DNA from: Paracoccaceae bacterium
Lineage (GTDB): Bacteria > Pseudomonadota > Alphaproteobacteria > Rhodobacterales > Rhodobacteraceae
NCBI GenBank assembly: GCA_006226775.1
Contig: SBGD01000060.1
Location: 62,001 to 126,000 of the forward strand
Length of the DNA: 64,000 nt
Reading direction: 5' to 3'
Shown: positions 51,559-59,841 of the stretch, piece after piece
Position numbering within the stretch: position 1 is the first letter of the stretch
Layout: each line of letters begins with the position of its first letter
The notes under the pieces: model-generated
The model's database searches: none
The model's input: the letters and a program-made list of their open reading frames with translations, nothing else
Told to the model about the DNA's origin: nothing
Made by a program: the position numbers and the translations under genes

Positions 51559-52053
51559 TCAGGGCGAGATGGTGATCGGCGTGCCGTCGCGGACCATGGC
51601 ATAGATGTCGCGCATCTCGGCATTGCTGACCGCGATGCAGCCCGCCGTCCAGTCGCGCCCGCCCTTGCGGTTCTTCCACGGGCGGCCATGGATGAAGATG
51701 TCTCCGCCGGGCGAGACCCCGGCCTCGCGCGCGCGGCGGATGTCTTCCTTGTTGGGATAGTCGATCCCGATCGACAGGTAGAACGCGCTGTTCGGATTGC
51801 GCCGGTCGATGAGATAGGTGCCCTCGGGCGTGCGGCCATCGCCTTCGCGCGCCTTGTGCCCGGCGGGCGCGAAGCCCAGGCCGACATCGTATTTCTTCAG
51901 CACCTCGGCATGGTGCAGCAGGTACATCTTGCGCTCACCCTTGTCGACGATGACCCGCGTCACCTCGGGGCCATTGTAGGTCTTGAACTTGCTGCAGGCC
52001 GCAGCGGTCAAGCCAAGTGAAATCAATAGGATAACCCGCAAGAATCGCGTCAT
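51559..52053 (-). CDS. L,D-transpeptidase family lipoprotein
   Basis: A 164-residue YkuD-domain protein. The signal MTRFLRVILLISLGLTAAAC ends in a lipobox with Cys20. The catalytic motif is complete: His in GGDIFIHGRPWKNRKGG and Cys in DWTAGCIAVSNAEMRDIY. It is expected in the periplasm, anchored to a membrane, making L,D cross-links. It lies 61 bp downstream of the sodium channel gene on the same strand. Confidence 0.92.
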   Translation of the reverse strand: MTRFLRVILLISLGLTAAACSKFKTYNGPEVTRVIVDKGERKMYLLHHAEVLKKYDVGLGFAPAGHKAREGDGRTPEGTYLIDRRNPNSAFYLSIGIDYPNKEDIRRAREAGVSPGGDIFIHGRPWKNRKGGRDWTAGCIAVSNAEMRDIYAMVRDGTPITISP

Positions 52054-52114
52054 GGTACTGCCCCGCCCGTTTTTTGCCGTTTATACCACGGGCCAAAGCG
52101 GGCGCGAAGGCCGA

Positions 52115-52888
52115 TTATTTGCGCTGGGCGTCTTCCAGCCGTTTCTCGATCGCCTCGAGCCGCACCAGCACCTCGTCGCGGTAGGCATCGGTCGCGGCCA
52201 CGTCCTCTTCGTGGTGGGCGTCCTGCATCGAGTTGACGATCAGGCCGACCAGCAGGTTCACCACCGCGAAAGTGGTCACCATGATGAAGGGCACGAAGAA
52301 GGCCCAGGCATAGGGATAGACCTCCATCACCGGGCGCACGATGCCCATCGACCAGGACTCCAAGGTCATGATCTGGAACAGCGAATAGGCCGAATTGCCC
52401 AGGTCGCCGAACCATTGCGGGAAGGTCTGGCCAAAGAGCTTGGTCGCCATCACCGCGCCGATGTAGAAGATCAGCGCCATCAGCAGGAAGACGCTGCCCA
52501 TGCCCGGCAGCGCGGTCAGAAAGCCCTCGACCACCCGGCGCAGGCGCGGCGCGACGGTCAGCAGGCGCAGCACCCGCAGGATGCGCAGGGCCCGCAGCAC
52601 CGAAAGCCCCTGGGCCGAGGGAATGAGCGAGATCGCCACGATCACGAAGTCGAAGATGTTCCAGGGCCGGCGCACGAAGCCTGCGCCCTGGGCAAAGATC
52701 TTCAGCCCGATCTCGAGCACGAAGACCGTCAGGCAGAGCCGGTCGAGCAGGACAATGGCGCCCTCGGCCCGGGCCATCACCGGCGCCGAGGTTTCCAGCC
52801 CGAGGATGACCGCGTTGAACAGGATCACCCCGATGATCGTGTTGCGCACCCAGGTCTGTTCCAACCATGCCGCCAGTTTCGCCCGCAT
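52115..52888 (-). CDS. Bacterial voltage-gated sodium channel (BacNav)
   Basis: A 257-residue six-helix channel subunit that forms homotetramers in the inner membrane. S4 is VLRALRILRVLRLL with gating arginines at 99, 102, 105 and 108. The selectivity filter TLESWSM is at 175-181, identical to that of NavAb and close to NaChBac. S6 is FIMVTTFAVVNLLVGLIVNSM, and a C-terminal coiled coil (RDEVLVRLEAIEKRLEDA) ends the protein. ATG 52888 has AGGGG upstream; the longer frame runs into the upstream gene. Only 25 bp separate it from the RNA methyltransferase gene, so they are probably co-transcribed. Confidence 0.95.
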   Translation of the reverse strand: MRAKLAAWLEQTWVRNTIIGVILFNAVILGLETSAPVMARAEGAIVLLDRLCLTVFVLEIGLKIFAQGAGFVRRPWNIFDFVIVAISLIPSAQGLSVLRALRILRVLRLLTVAPRLRRVVEGFLTALPGMGSVFLLMALIFYIGAVMATKLFGQTFPQWFGDLGNSAYSLFQIMTLESWSMGIVRPVMEVYPYAWAFFVPFIMVTTFAVVNLLVGLIVNSMQDAHHEEDVAATDAYRDEVLVRLEAIEKRLEDAQRK

Positions 52889-52913
52889 CCGTTTTGCCCC
52901 TGTTCCGCCCGGC

Positions 52914-54134
52914 TCACATATGTGCGCGCGAAAAACGCGCTGCAAGCTCGATATGGCTGGACCAGCGGAATTGATCCACCACCTGCACCCAGTCGAGGGC
53001 AAAGCCCGCCCGGACCAGCACCGCGGCATCGCGGGCAAAGGTCACCGGGTTGCAGGAGACGAAGCCGATAATCGGCACGCGGCTGTCGGCGATCCGCGCC
53101 ACCTGGGCCTCGGCCCCGGCGCGCGGCGGGTCGATCACCAGCGCGTCGAACCGGTTCAGCTCGTCCGGCAGCAGCGGGTTGCGAAACAGGTCGCGGGTCT
53201 CGGTGGTGATCTTCTTCAGGCCCTCGGCATGGCGCCAGCCCGCGTCCAGCGCGGCCAGCATCTCGCCTCCGCCCTCGACCGCATGAACATCCGCGTGCCG
53301 CGCCAGGGGCAGCGAAAAGGTGCCGCAGCCGGCAAAGAGATCGGCGATCCGGCGCGCGCCCGCGACGGCCTCGGTCATGGCATGGGTCAGGGCGCGCTCG
53401 CCCTGCGGCGTCGCCTGGAGAAAGGCACCGGGCGGCGGCACCACGCGGAGACCGTCGAAGCGCTGCCCCGGCGGGCTGCGCAGGACGATAGGGTCGCGGT
53501 CCCAGACCAGCCGCGCCAGATCGTGCCGCCCGGCCAGCGCGGCCAGCGCCACCTCGAGGTCCGTGTCCAGCGGCTTGCCGCCGGTGACCACCACGTCGAG
53601 CCCGTCCTCGGACAGCGTCACCTGCACCGCCATCTCGCCCTTGCGGCTGGCCCCCAGCGCCGCCAGCGCCGCGGCCACCGGGCGCGCGGCCAGCAGGTCG
53701 GGGTGCAACAGATGGCAGTCGGGGATCTCGACGATCACCCCCGAGGCGCGGCCATGAAACCCGGCCATGGCGCCTTTTTTCGTGCGGCGGGCCGAAAAGG
53801 TCGCGCGGCGCCGGCTTTGCGGTGGCGAGGTGGCAATCGGGCGCATCGGCGCGGCAAGGCCCTGGGCCTGCAGGGCGCGCGTCACCACCTCCTGCTTCCA
53901 GCCCGCGACGAAAGCGTCGGAGGCGTGCATCAGCTGGCAGCCGCCGCAGGACTTGAAATGCCGGCAGGGCGGCGCGACGCGGTGCTCCGACGGGGTGACG
54001 ATCCTGACGTCGTGCAAACGGTCGGCCTCGGCCCGGCCGGTGACGACCTCGCCGGGCAGGGTCAAAGGGGCAAAGAGCGGGCCCTCGGCAATGCCGTCGC
54101 CCTGGTGGCCGAGACGCTGGATCAGGTATTCCAT
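52914..54134 (-). CDS. TrmA/RlmD-type RNA (uracil-C5) methyltransferase
   Basis: A 406-residue SAM-dependent methyltransferase of the TrmA/RumA (COG2265) family, methylating a uridine in tRNA or 23S rRNA. A TRAM-like N-terminus (QRLGHQGDGIAEGPLFAPLTLPGEVV) is followed by an iron-sulfur site (APPCRHFKSCGGCQLMH plus Cys in EIPDCHLLHP). Motif I is ADLFAGCGTFSLPLARHADVHAVE, and the catalytic Cys and proline motif lie in LVIDPPRAGAEAQ and IGFVSCNPVTFARDA. Which uridine is modified cannot be told. Confidence 0.9.
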   Translation of the reverse strand: MEYLIQRLGHQGDGIAEGPLFAPLTLPGEVVTGRAEADRLHDVRIVTPSEHRVAPPCRHFKSCGGCQLMHASDAFVAGWKQEVVTRALQAQGLAAPMRPIATSPPQSRRRATFSARRTKKGAMAGFHGRASGVIVEIPDCHLLHPDLLAARPVAAALAALGASRKGEMAVQVTLSEDGLDVVVTGGKPLDTDLEVALAALAGRHDLARLVWDRDPIVLRSPPGQRFDGLRVVPPPGAFLQATPQGERALTHAMTEAVAGARRIADLFAGCGTFSLPLARHADVHAVEGGGEMLAALDAGWRHAEGLKKITTETRDLFRNPLLPDELNRFDALVIDPPRAGAEAQVARIADSRVPIIGFVSCNPVTFARDAAVLVRAGFALDWVQVVDQFRWSSHIELAARFSRAHM

Positions 54135-54187
54135 GGCGCCAGATACCGCGGTCGGCGCGGCGGATAAACCCCGTTCGGGCCGGGCGG

Positions 54188-54207
54188 CTGATCCGTCAAC
54201 GGATCAG
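54188..54207. repeat. 20-bp palindrome, unit 1 of a tandem pair
   Basis: CTGATCCGTCAACGGATCAG: perfect 9-bp arms around CA. It starts 22 bp before unit 2 and lies between the ABC exporter stop and the RNA methyltransferase start. Confidence 0.9.
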
Positions 54208-54209
54208 GA

Positions 54210-54229
54210 CCGATCCATCGATGGATCGG
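54210..54229. repeat. 20-bp palindrome, unit 2 of a tandem pair
   Basis: CCGATCCATCGATGGATCGG: a perfect palindrome, 8 bp past the ABC exporter stop codon. It differs from unit 1 at two symmetric position pairs, so both copies stay palindromic. Confidence 0.9.
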
Positions 54230-54236
54230 CCCCGCC

Positions 54237-56069
54237 TCACTCCGCCGCTTCGACGATATTGAGAAACCCGCCCGACTGGCGATCCCAGTAGCGCGCGTAA
54301 AGCCCGCCCTGGGCCAGCAGCACCTCATGACTGCCCTGTTCGGCGATCCTTCCATCGTCCAGCACGATGATCCGGTCCATCCGCGCAATGGTCGACAGAC
54401 GGTGCGCGATCGCCACCACGGTCTTGCCCTCCATCACCCGCTCCAGCGCCTGCTGGATCGCCGCCTCGACCTCACTGTCGAGCGCCGAGGTCGCCTCGTC
54501 CAGCACCAGGATCGGCGCGTCCTTCAGGATGGCGCGGGCCAGCGCGATCCGCTGGCGCTGCCCGCCGGAAAGCTTCACCCCGCGCTCGCCCAGATGGGCG
54601 TCATAGCCCGACCGGCCCTCGTGATCGCGCAGGCCCAGGATGAAGTCATGCGCCTCGGCCCGGCGCGCGGCCTCGACGATCTGCTCTTCGGTGGCGTCGG
54701 GGCGGCCATAGGCGATATTGTCCCGGGCGGCGCGGTTGAACATGGCGGTTTCCTGGGTGACCATGCCGATCCGACGGCGCAGGCTTTCCTGCGTCACCCC
54801 GGCAATGTCCTGGCCGTCGATGGTGATCTCGCCGGTCTCGGTGTCGTAAAGCCGCAAGAGCAGCGCCACGAGAGTCGATTTGCCCGCCCCCGAAGCGCCG
54901 ACAATCGCCAGCTTCTCGCCCGGGCGGATGTCGAGGTCGATCTTCTCGACCCCGCCGGTCTTGCGGCCATAGGCGAAGCTGACGTTGTGGAACTGCACCC
55001 GGCCCTCGGTCACCGCAAGCTCGCCCGCGTTGGCCGCATCGACCAGCATGTGCGGCGGCGAGAGGGTGCGCATCCCGTCCTCGACCTCGCCCAGGTTGGC
55101 GTAAAGCCCCATCAGGGTGAAGCTGACCCAGCCGGTCATCTGCGCCATGCGCAGCGACACCGCGCCGGTGGCGGCAATATCGCCCGCCGAGACCATCCCC
55201 AGCGACCAGTACCACAGCGCGCCGCCCACCAGCAGCACCGGCAGCACCCCGGCCAGCGCCATCAGCCAGAAGCGGAACTGAACCGAGATATAACCGAAGC
55301 TCAATTGCCGGTCGCGCAGCCGCTCCATGGCGTCCAGCGCCGCCTTGTCCTCGTGATCGGCATGGGCAAAGAGCTTGACGGTCTTGATATTGGTCACCGT
55401 ATCGACCACCTGGCCGGTCACCATGGCCCGTGCCGCCGCCCGCGCCTTGGAGCGTTTGCGGATCCGCGGCATGAAATAGCGGATCATCGCCAGGTAGCCG
55501 ATGATCCAGACCAGAAGCCCCGCCGCGATCCGCCCGTCGACCGTGCCCAGCAGCAGGATCGACCCCACCACCGAGGCCAGCGCGAAAAGCACCGTATGCA
55601 CCGTCTCGACCACCACGTCGGTGATCGCGCGCGCGGTCTGCATCTCCTTCTGGGCGATGCGCCCGGCGAAGTCATTGTCGAAGAAGGTGACGTCCTGGCC
55701 CATGGTGTAGCGGTGCAGGCGCGCCAGCACGAGGCTGAGCATGTTGGGCTGCAGGACCACCGACTGCATGTAGGCCGAGACCATCAGCACCAGCGGGCGC
55801 AGCAGCAGAAAGAACGCCGTCACCGAGACCAGCAGCCACAGGTGCTGGGAAAACACCTCGCCCGGCGTGCCGTCGAGCGCCGCATCGACGACAAGGCCCA
55901 GGGTCATCGCCGCCAGCACCTCGAGCACGCCGGCCAGTGCCGAGGCGGTGCCCGCGGTCGCCACCGCCGGAAAGCTGCCTTTCAGCGCCCAGCGGAAGAA
56001 CGCGCCCAGGGTCCGCGGCGGCGGCTGGTCGGTTTTCGCAAAGGGGTCGATCCAGTTCGATAAGCTCAT
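54237..56069 (-). CDS. ABC exporter half-transporter, second subunit
   Basis: A 610-residue fused permease-ATPase. The transmembrane domain (about 25-340) has six helices, and the ATPase domain follows. Walker A is AIVGASGAGKSTLVALLLRL, signature KLSGGQRQRIALARAILKDAP, Walker B ILVLDEATSALDSEVE, H-loop VVAIAHRLSTIARMD. All catalytic motifs are canonical. Its start overlaps the stop of a similar gene, so the two likely form a heterodimer exporting lipid, peptide or drug substrates; specificity is not readable. Tandem palindromes follow its stop. Confidence 0.93.
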   Translation of the reverse strand: MSLSNWIDPFAKTDQPPPRTLGAFFRWALKGSFPAVATAGTASALAGVLEVLAAMTLGLVVDAALDGTPGEVFSQHLWLLVSVTAFFLLLRPLVLMVSAYMQSVVLQPNMLSLVLARLHRYTMGQDVTFFDNDFAGRIAQKEMQTARAITDVVVETVHTVLFALASVVGSILLLGTVDGRIAAGLLVWIIGYLAMIRYFMPRIRKRSKARAAARAMVTGQVVDTVTNIKTVKLFAHADHEDKAALDAMERLRDRQLSFGYISVQFRFWLMALAGVLPVLLVGGALWYWSLGMVSAGDIAATGAVSLRMAQMTGWVSFTLMGLYANLGEVEDGMRTLSPPHMLVDAANAGELAVTEGRVQFHNVSFAYGRKTGGVEKIDLDIRPGEKLAIVGASGAGKSTLVALLLRLYDTETGEITIDGQDIAGVTQESLRRRIGMVTQETAMFNRAARDNIAYGRPDATEEQIVEAARRAEAHDFILGLRDHEGRSGYDAHLGERGVKLSGGQRQRIALARAILKDAPILVLDEATSALDSEVEAAIQQALERVMEGKTVVAIAHRLSTIARMDRIIVLDDGRIAEQGSHEVLLAQGGLYARYWDRQSGGFLNIVEAAE

Positions 56070-57919
56070 TCCGCTGCCTCGGCCTCGTCTTCGTCGGTCA
56101 ACAGGAACCCGCCCGACTGGCGGGCCCAGAACCCTGCATATAGGCCTCCCCGCGCGAGAAGCACGTCATGATTGCCCTCTTCGACGATCCGCCCGTCATC
56201 CAGCACGAGGATACGGTCCAGCCGCGCGATCGTCGACAGCCGGTGGGCGATGGCGATCACCGTCTTGCCCTCCATCATGCCATAGAGGGTTTTCTGGATC
56301 GATGCCTCGACCTCGCTGTCCAGCGCGCTGGTGGCCTCGTCCAGCAGCAGGATCGGCGCGTTCTTCAGCATCACCCGGGCCAGGGTGATCCGCTGGCGCT
56401 GGCCGCCCGAAAGCTTCACCCCGCGTTCGCCGACCTGCGCGTCATAGCCGCGGCGCCCCTCCTGGTCCTCGAGATCGAGGATGAAGTCATGCGCCTCGGC
56501 CCGCTTGGCGGCAAGGATCATCTCGTCCTCGGTGGCCTCGGGCCGGCCATAGAGCAGGTTGTCGCGGATCGAGCGGTGCAGGAGCGAGCTGTCCTGTTGC
56601 ACCATGCCGATCTGCCGCCGCAGGGAATGCTGGGTGACCCCGGCGATGTCCTGCCCGTCGATCTCGATCCGCCCGGCCTCGGCGTCGTAGAACCGCAGGA
56701 GCAGTTTCACCAGCGTCGACTTGCCCGCACCCGAGCGGCCCACCAGCCCGATCTTTTCGCCCGGCTGGATGGTCAGCGAAATCCGCTCAAGCCCGCCGCG
56801 GCCGCGGCCGTAGTGATGCGACAGGTCGGTGATCTCGATCCGGCCTTCGGTCAGGTCCAGCGGCTGCGCGCCGGGGGCATCGCGCAGGTCGATGGGCTGG
56901 GCAATGGTCTCCATCCCCTCGGCCACCACCCCCAGCTCGCGGAAGAACGAGGTCAGCGCCCACATGATCCAGCCGGTCATGGCATTGAGCCGCAGGGTCA
57001 GCGCGGTGGCCGCCGCGACGATGCCGACGCTGGCCTGGCCCTGCATCCAGAGCACCAGCCCGGCCCCCACGACGCCGACGATCAGCAGACCGTTCAGCAG
57101 TGTCAAGGTAATGTCCATGATGGTGAACAGCCGCATTTCATACTGGAACGTGCGGCGCGAGCCTTCGATGGCCTCGCGGGCAAAGTCGATTTCGCGGTCG
57201 TGATGGGCGAACATCTTGACCGAATGGATGTTGGTATAGGCATCCACCACCCGCCCGGTCACCACGCTGCGCGCATCGCTGGCGGCCTTGGACGCGGGGC
57301 CGACGCGCCTGACCGTCCAGCGGATCAGCAGCCCGTAAAGCCCCAGCCAGATCACCAGCGGCACCGCCAGCCGCCAATCCGCCTGGCCCAGCATGACAAA
57401 GGCGCCGACCGCATAGGCCAGCGAAAAGGTGATGGCGTCGAAGACCTGAAACACCGCTTCGCCGGCGGCGGGCGGGGTCTGCATCATGCGGTTGGCAATG
57501 CGCCCGGCGAAATCGTTCTCGAACCAGCCGACCGACTGGCGCAGAACATGGGCGTGGGCGCGGTAGCGGATCAACGCGGTGAAATTGGGCAGGATGGCAT
57601 TGTTCAGAACCGCCACGTCCAGCGCCTGAAGGATCGGCCGCAGCACCAGCAGGAACAGCGCCAGCCCGATCAGCCAGGGGCCGTATTGCGCCCAGACCTC
57701 CTCGGGCGTGCCCGACAGGATGTCGACCACCCAGCCCATCACCCAGATCAGCCCGATCTCGACCCCGGCAACCAGCACCGACAGGAGCGCGGCCAGCGCG
57801 AAGACCTGTTTGAACGGCTGGGAATAATCCCAGAGGAAGGCGCGCAGCGTCCGCGGCGGATGATCGGTCTGATCGTAGGCGCAATAGGGATCGACGAGAT
57901 TTTCAAAGAATTTGAACAT
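56066..57919 (-). CDS. ABC exporter half-transporter, first subunit
   Basis: A 617-residue fused permease-ATPase, paralogous to the next gene (both share TDHPPRTLRAFL / PPPRTLGAFFRW starts and the VENDFAGRIA / FDNDFAGRIA segment). Walker A is GLVGRSGAGKSTLVKLLLRF, signature KLSGGQRQRITLARVMLKNAP, Walker B ILLLDEATSALDSEVE. Catalytic residues are intact, so a heterodimer would have two active sites. SD CAGGAG lies 8 bases from the ATG. About 190 bp upstream contain a possible promoter, a ten-codon ORF and hairpins. Confidence 0.93.
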   Translation of the reverse strand: MFKFFENLVDPYCAYDQTDHPPRTLRAFLWDYSQPFKQVFALAALLSVLVAGVEIGLIWVMGWVVDILSGTPEEVWAQYGPWLIGLALFLLVLRPILQALDVAVLNNAILPNFTALIRYRAHAHVLRQSVGWFENDFAGRIANRMMQTPPAAGEAVFQVFDAITFSLAYAVGAFVMLGQADWRLAVPLVIWLGLYGLLIRWTVRRVGPASKAASDARSVVTGRVVDAYTNIHSVKMFAHHDREIDFAREAIEGSRRTFQYEMRLFTIMDITLTLLNGLLIVGVVGAGLVLWMQGQASVGIVAAATALTLRLNAMTGWIMWALTSFFRELGVVAEGMETIAQPIDLRDAPGAQPLDLTEGRIEITDLSHHYGRGRGGLERISLTIQPGEKIGLVGRSGAGKSTLVKLLLRFYDAEAGRIEIDGQDIAGVTQHSLRRQIGMVQQDSSLLHRSIRDNLLYGRPEATEDEMILAAKRAEAHDFILDLEDQEGRRGYDAQVGERGVKLSGGQRQRITLARVMLKNAPILLLDEATSALDSEVEASIQKTLYGMMEGKTVIAIAHRLSTIARLDRILVLDDGRIVEEGNHDVLLARGGLYAGFWARQSGGFLLTDEDEAEAAE

Positions 57920-57978
57920 GGAGGCGCTCCTGCGAGCAGATGGGCAACTTGGGGGAAACGTGGGGGCGACCCACGCGT

Positions 57979-58017
57979 CAGAGAACGTGGTTCAGCCGAG
58001 GCGGAAGATGTTCTCTG
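57979..58017 (-). other. Hairpin overlapping the leader ORF
   Basis: On the minus strand CAGAGAAC (58017-58010, inside leader codons 3-5) pairs perfectly with GTTCTCTG (57986-57979, just past the leader stop). A second hairpin CGTGGG-N5-CCCACG follows (57975-57959). A ribosome on the leader ORF would open the first hairpin. Confidence 0.5.
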
Positions 58018-58024
58018 GCTCCAT
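57992..58024 (-). CDS. Possible ten-codon leader peptide upstream of the ABC exporter genes
   Basis: ATG at 58024 encodes MEPENIFRLG and then TGA. AGGAG lies 8 bases upstream (58037-58033), a better ribosome site than most full genes here. It is the only ORF in the 193-bp gap between lysE and the first exporter gene. The peptide has no run of one amino acid, so classic amino-acid attenuation is not obvious; regulation by ribosome stalling or by drug inhibition of translation is possible. Conservation is untested. Confidence 0.45.
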   Translation of the reverse strand: MEPENIFRLG

Positions 58025-58050
58025 GCTGCTGTCTCCTGTTCAGTTGGCCT

Positions 58051-58079
58051 GCTTTACCGCGGATGTGACGGTTTGTCAC
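58051..58079 (-). promoter_or_regulatory. Possible promoter and operator of the leader/ABC exporter unit
   Basis: Minus strand GTGACA (58079-58074), 17-bp spacer and TAAAGC (58056-58051) form a weak promoter. GTGAC-N5-GTCAC (58065-58079), a perfect dyad, overlaps the -35 element as an operator would. Confidence 0.35.
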
Positions 58080-58112
58080 CCCCCGGGCGATGCAAGGGGC
58101 TGTTCGGTGGTG

Positions 58113-58691
58113 TCAGACGAACAACAGCGCCGCATAGCTGCCCAGCGCCAGGGCCATCGCCCGGTTGAACAGGGTCAGCGCCGCGGGCGCGGCCAGCAGG
58201 TAGGACAGCAGCGATCCGGCCGAGGTCCAGAACAGGCAGACAAAGAGGTTGATACCCGAGAAGGTGGCGCCCAGCCGCAGCGCCTCGCCCCAGGGCGGCA
58301 GGCCGCCGGGATAGGCCGAGGCCGCGGCCAGCGCCACCGCCCAGACCTTGGGGTTGACCCATTGAAACAGCACCGCTTCGCCGAAGCTCATCGGGCGCAG
58401 GCCGGTCCCGGGGTCGCGCGCGCGGGCGTGCCAAAGCTGCCAGGCCATGTAGAGAATCCACAGCGCCGCGGCGATGCGCAGCCCGGCTTCCAGCCCCGGC
58501 ACCGCCGCCAGCAGCGCGCCGAGGCCCAGCCCGGTCAGCCCGGCGGTGATGCCGACGCCCAGAACCACCCCGGCGAGATGCGGCAGCGTCGGGCGCAGCC
58601 CGAAACGCGCGCCCGAGGCGGTCAGCAGGATGACGTTCGGGCCCGGCGAGAACAGCCCGAGAAAGACGAAGCCGAAGAGCGGGTCAAACAT
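58113..58691 (-). CDS. LysE-family translocator
   Basis: A 192-residue inner-membrane exporter of the LysE/RhtB superfamily with about six helices. The N-terminal signature is FGFVFLGLFSPGPNVILLTASGARFGLR. WVNPKVWAVALAAASAYPGG marks the second half. Members export amino acids or homoserine lactones. Its start overlaps the cca stop by 8 bp. It and the ABC exporter genes may share transcripts, though the leader suggests a separate promoter. Confidence 0.9.
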   Translation of the reverse strand: MFDPLFGFVFLGLFSPGPNVILLTASGARFGLRPTLPHLAGVVLGVGITAGLTGLGLGALLAAVPGLEAGLRIAAALWILYMAWQLWHARARDPGTGLRPMSFGEAVLFQWVNPKVWAVALAAASAYPGGLPPWGEALRLGATFSGINLFVCLFWTSAGSLLSYLLAAPAALTLFNRAMALALGSYAALLFV

Positions 58692-59841
58692 CTTTCAGCA
58701 GGTCGTCCCGGCTCAGGGTAAAGCCCGAGGCGATCCACAGGATCTCGAGCGCGCGCAGCTTGTCGCCCAGCGACGGCCCCTCGTAGCGCGGCATCAGGTC
58801 GGCGGCCGAGATCGGAAAGCTGGCATTGGCGCCCTCTTCCATCGCGGCAAAGGCCTTGCGGTCGACATGTTCCTGCAGCATCGCCGCGCGCAGGACCAGC
58901 AGCTTTTCCGACAGATCCGAGCCGAAGCGATAGCCGATCTCGTGCGGCGGCGTGGCCGAGCCCAGCTCTTCGCGGAAAAACGCCAGCGCGCGGGCCTGCG
59001 CCTTGCTCAGCCGCAGGCGGTCGGCGACGTCCTCGCCACCGCCCAGCGCGGCCAGCCGCAGGATCGGATCGCGGTCGATGCCGGTCTCCTCCTCGACATA
59101 GACCAGCGGGCCGATGGTGCGCGCGTCCGCCCCCGGCAGGATGCGCAGCAGCACGCCGGATTTCTCCATCGCCGCCAGCGCGCGCGCCGGATCGGGCGCG
59201 GCAAGCAGCTTGAGCATCTCGGCGCCCACCCGCTCGCGCGACAGCGTCTCCAGCCCGTCGAGATTCTCGGCAATCGCCGCCAGCGCCTCGCGGTCGAAGC
59301 CGCCCTTTTCGCGGCCATACCAGGCATTGAAGCGGAAAAACCGCAGGGTGCGCAGGTAATCCTCGCGGATGCGGGCATTGGCGTCGTCGATAAACCGCAC
59401 CCGCCGCGTCTTGAGATCGGCCAGCCCGCCCACCGGGTCGACCACCGCGCCGGAGGGATCGGCATAGAGCGCGTTCATGGTGAAATCGCGGCGGCGGGCG
59501 TCCTCTTCGAGACTGTCGGCAAAGGCCACGACGGCGCGGCGGCCATCGGTCTCGATATCCTTGCGCCAGGTGGTGATCTCATGCGGCACATGGTTGGCGA
59601 CGATGGTCACGGTGCCATGGTCGATGCCGGTGGGCACCGCGTGGAACCCGGCGGCGCGGGCCAACTCCATCACCCGCTCGGGCCGCGCATCGGTGCTGAT
59701 GTCGATATCCGACACCGGCGCGCCGAGCAGCGCATTGCGCACGCAGCCGCCGACGAAATGCGCGGTGTGGCCGGCCTCGGTCAGCATGGCGCAGACCGAT
59801 TGCGTCGTGGGATCACTCAGCCAGTCGCCTGTCACCTTCAT
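58684..59841 (-). CDS. cca: CCA tRNA nucleotidyltransferase / poly(A) polymerase family
   Basis: A 385-residue class II nucleotidyltransferase. The head domain shows HFVGGCVRNALLGAPVSDIDISTDARPERVMELA near residue 30, with the metal-binding Asp pair DID. The following RRDFTMNALYADPSGAVVDPVGGL and RIREDYLRTLRFFRFNAWYG are the neck motifs. In alphaproteobacteria this protein adds the CCA end to tRNAs. It overlaps the NUDIX gene (ATGA) and lysE. Confidence 0.9.
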   Translation of the reverse strand: MKVTGDWLSDPTTQSVCAMLTEAGHTAHFVGGCVRNALLGAPVSDIDISTDARPERVMELARAAGFHAVPTGIDHGTVTIVANHVPHEITTWRKDIETDGRRAVVAFADSLEEDARRRDFTMNALYADPSGAVVDPVGGLADLKTRRVRFIDDANARIREDYLRTLRFFRFNAWYGREKGGFDREALAAIAENLDGLETLSRERVGAEMLKLLAAPDPARALAAMEKSGVLLRILPGADARTIGPLVYVEEETGIDRDPILRLAALGGGEDVADRLRLSKAQARALAFFREELGSATPPHEIGYRFGSDLSEKLLVLRAAMLQEHVDRKAFAAMEEGANASFPISAADLMPRYEGPSLGDKLRALEILWIASGFTLSRDDLLKDV

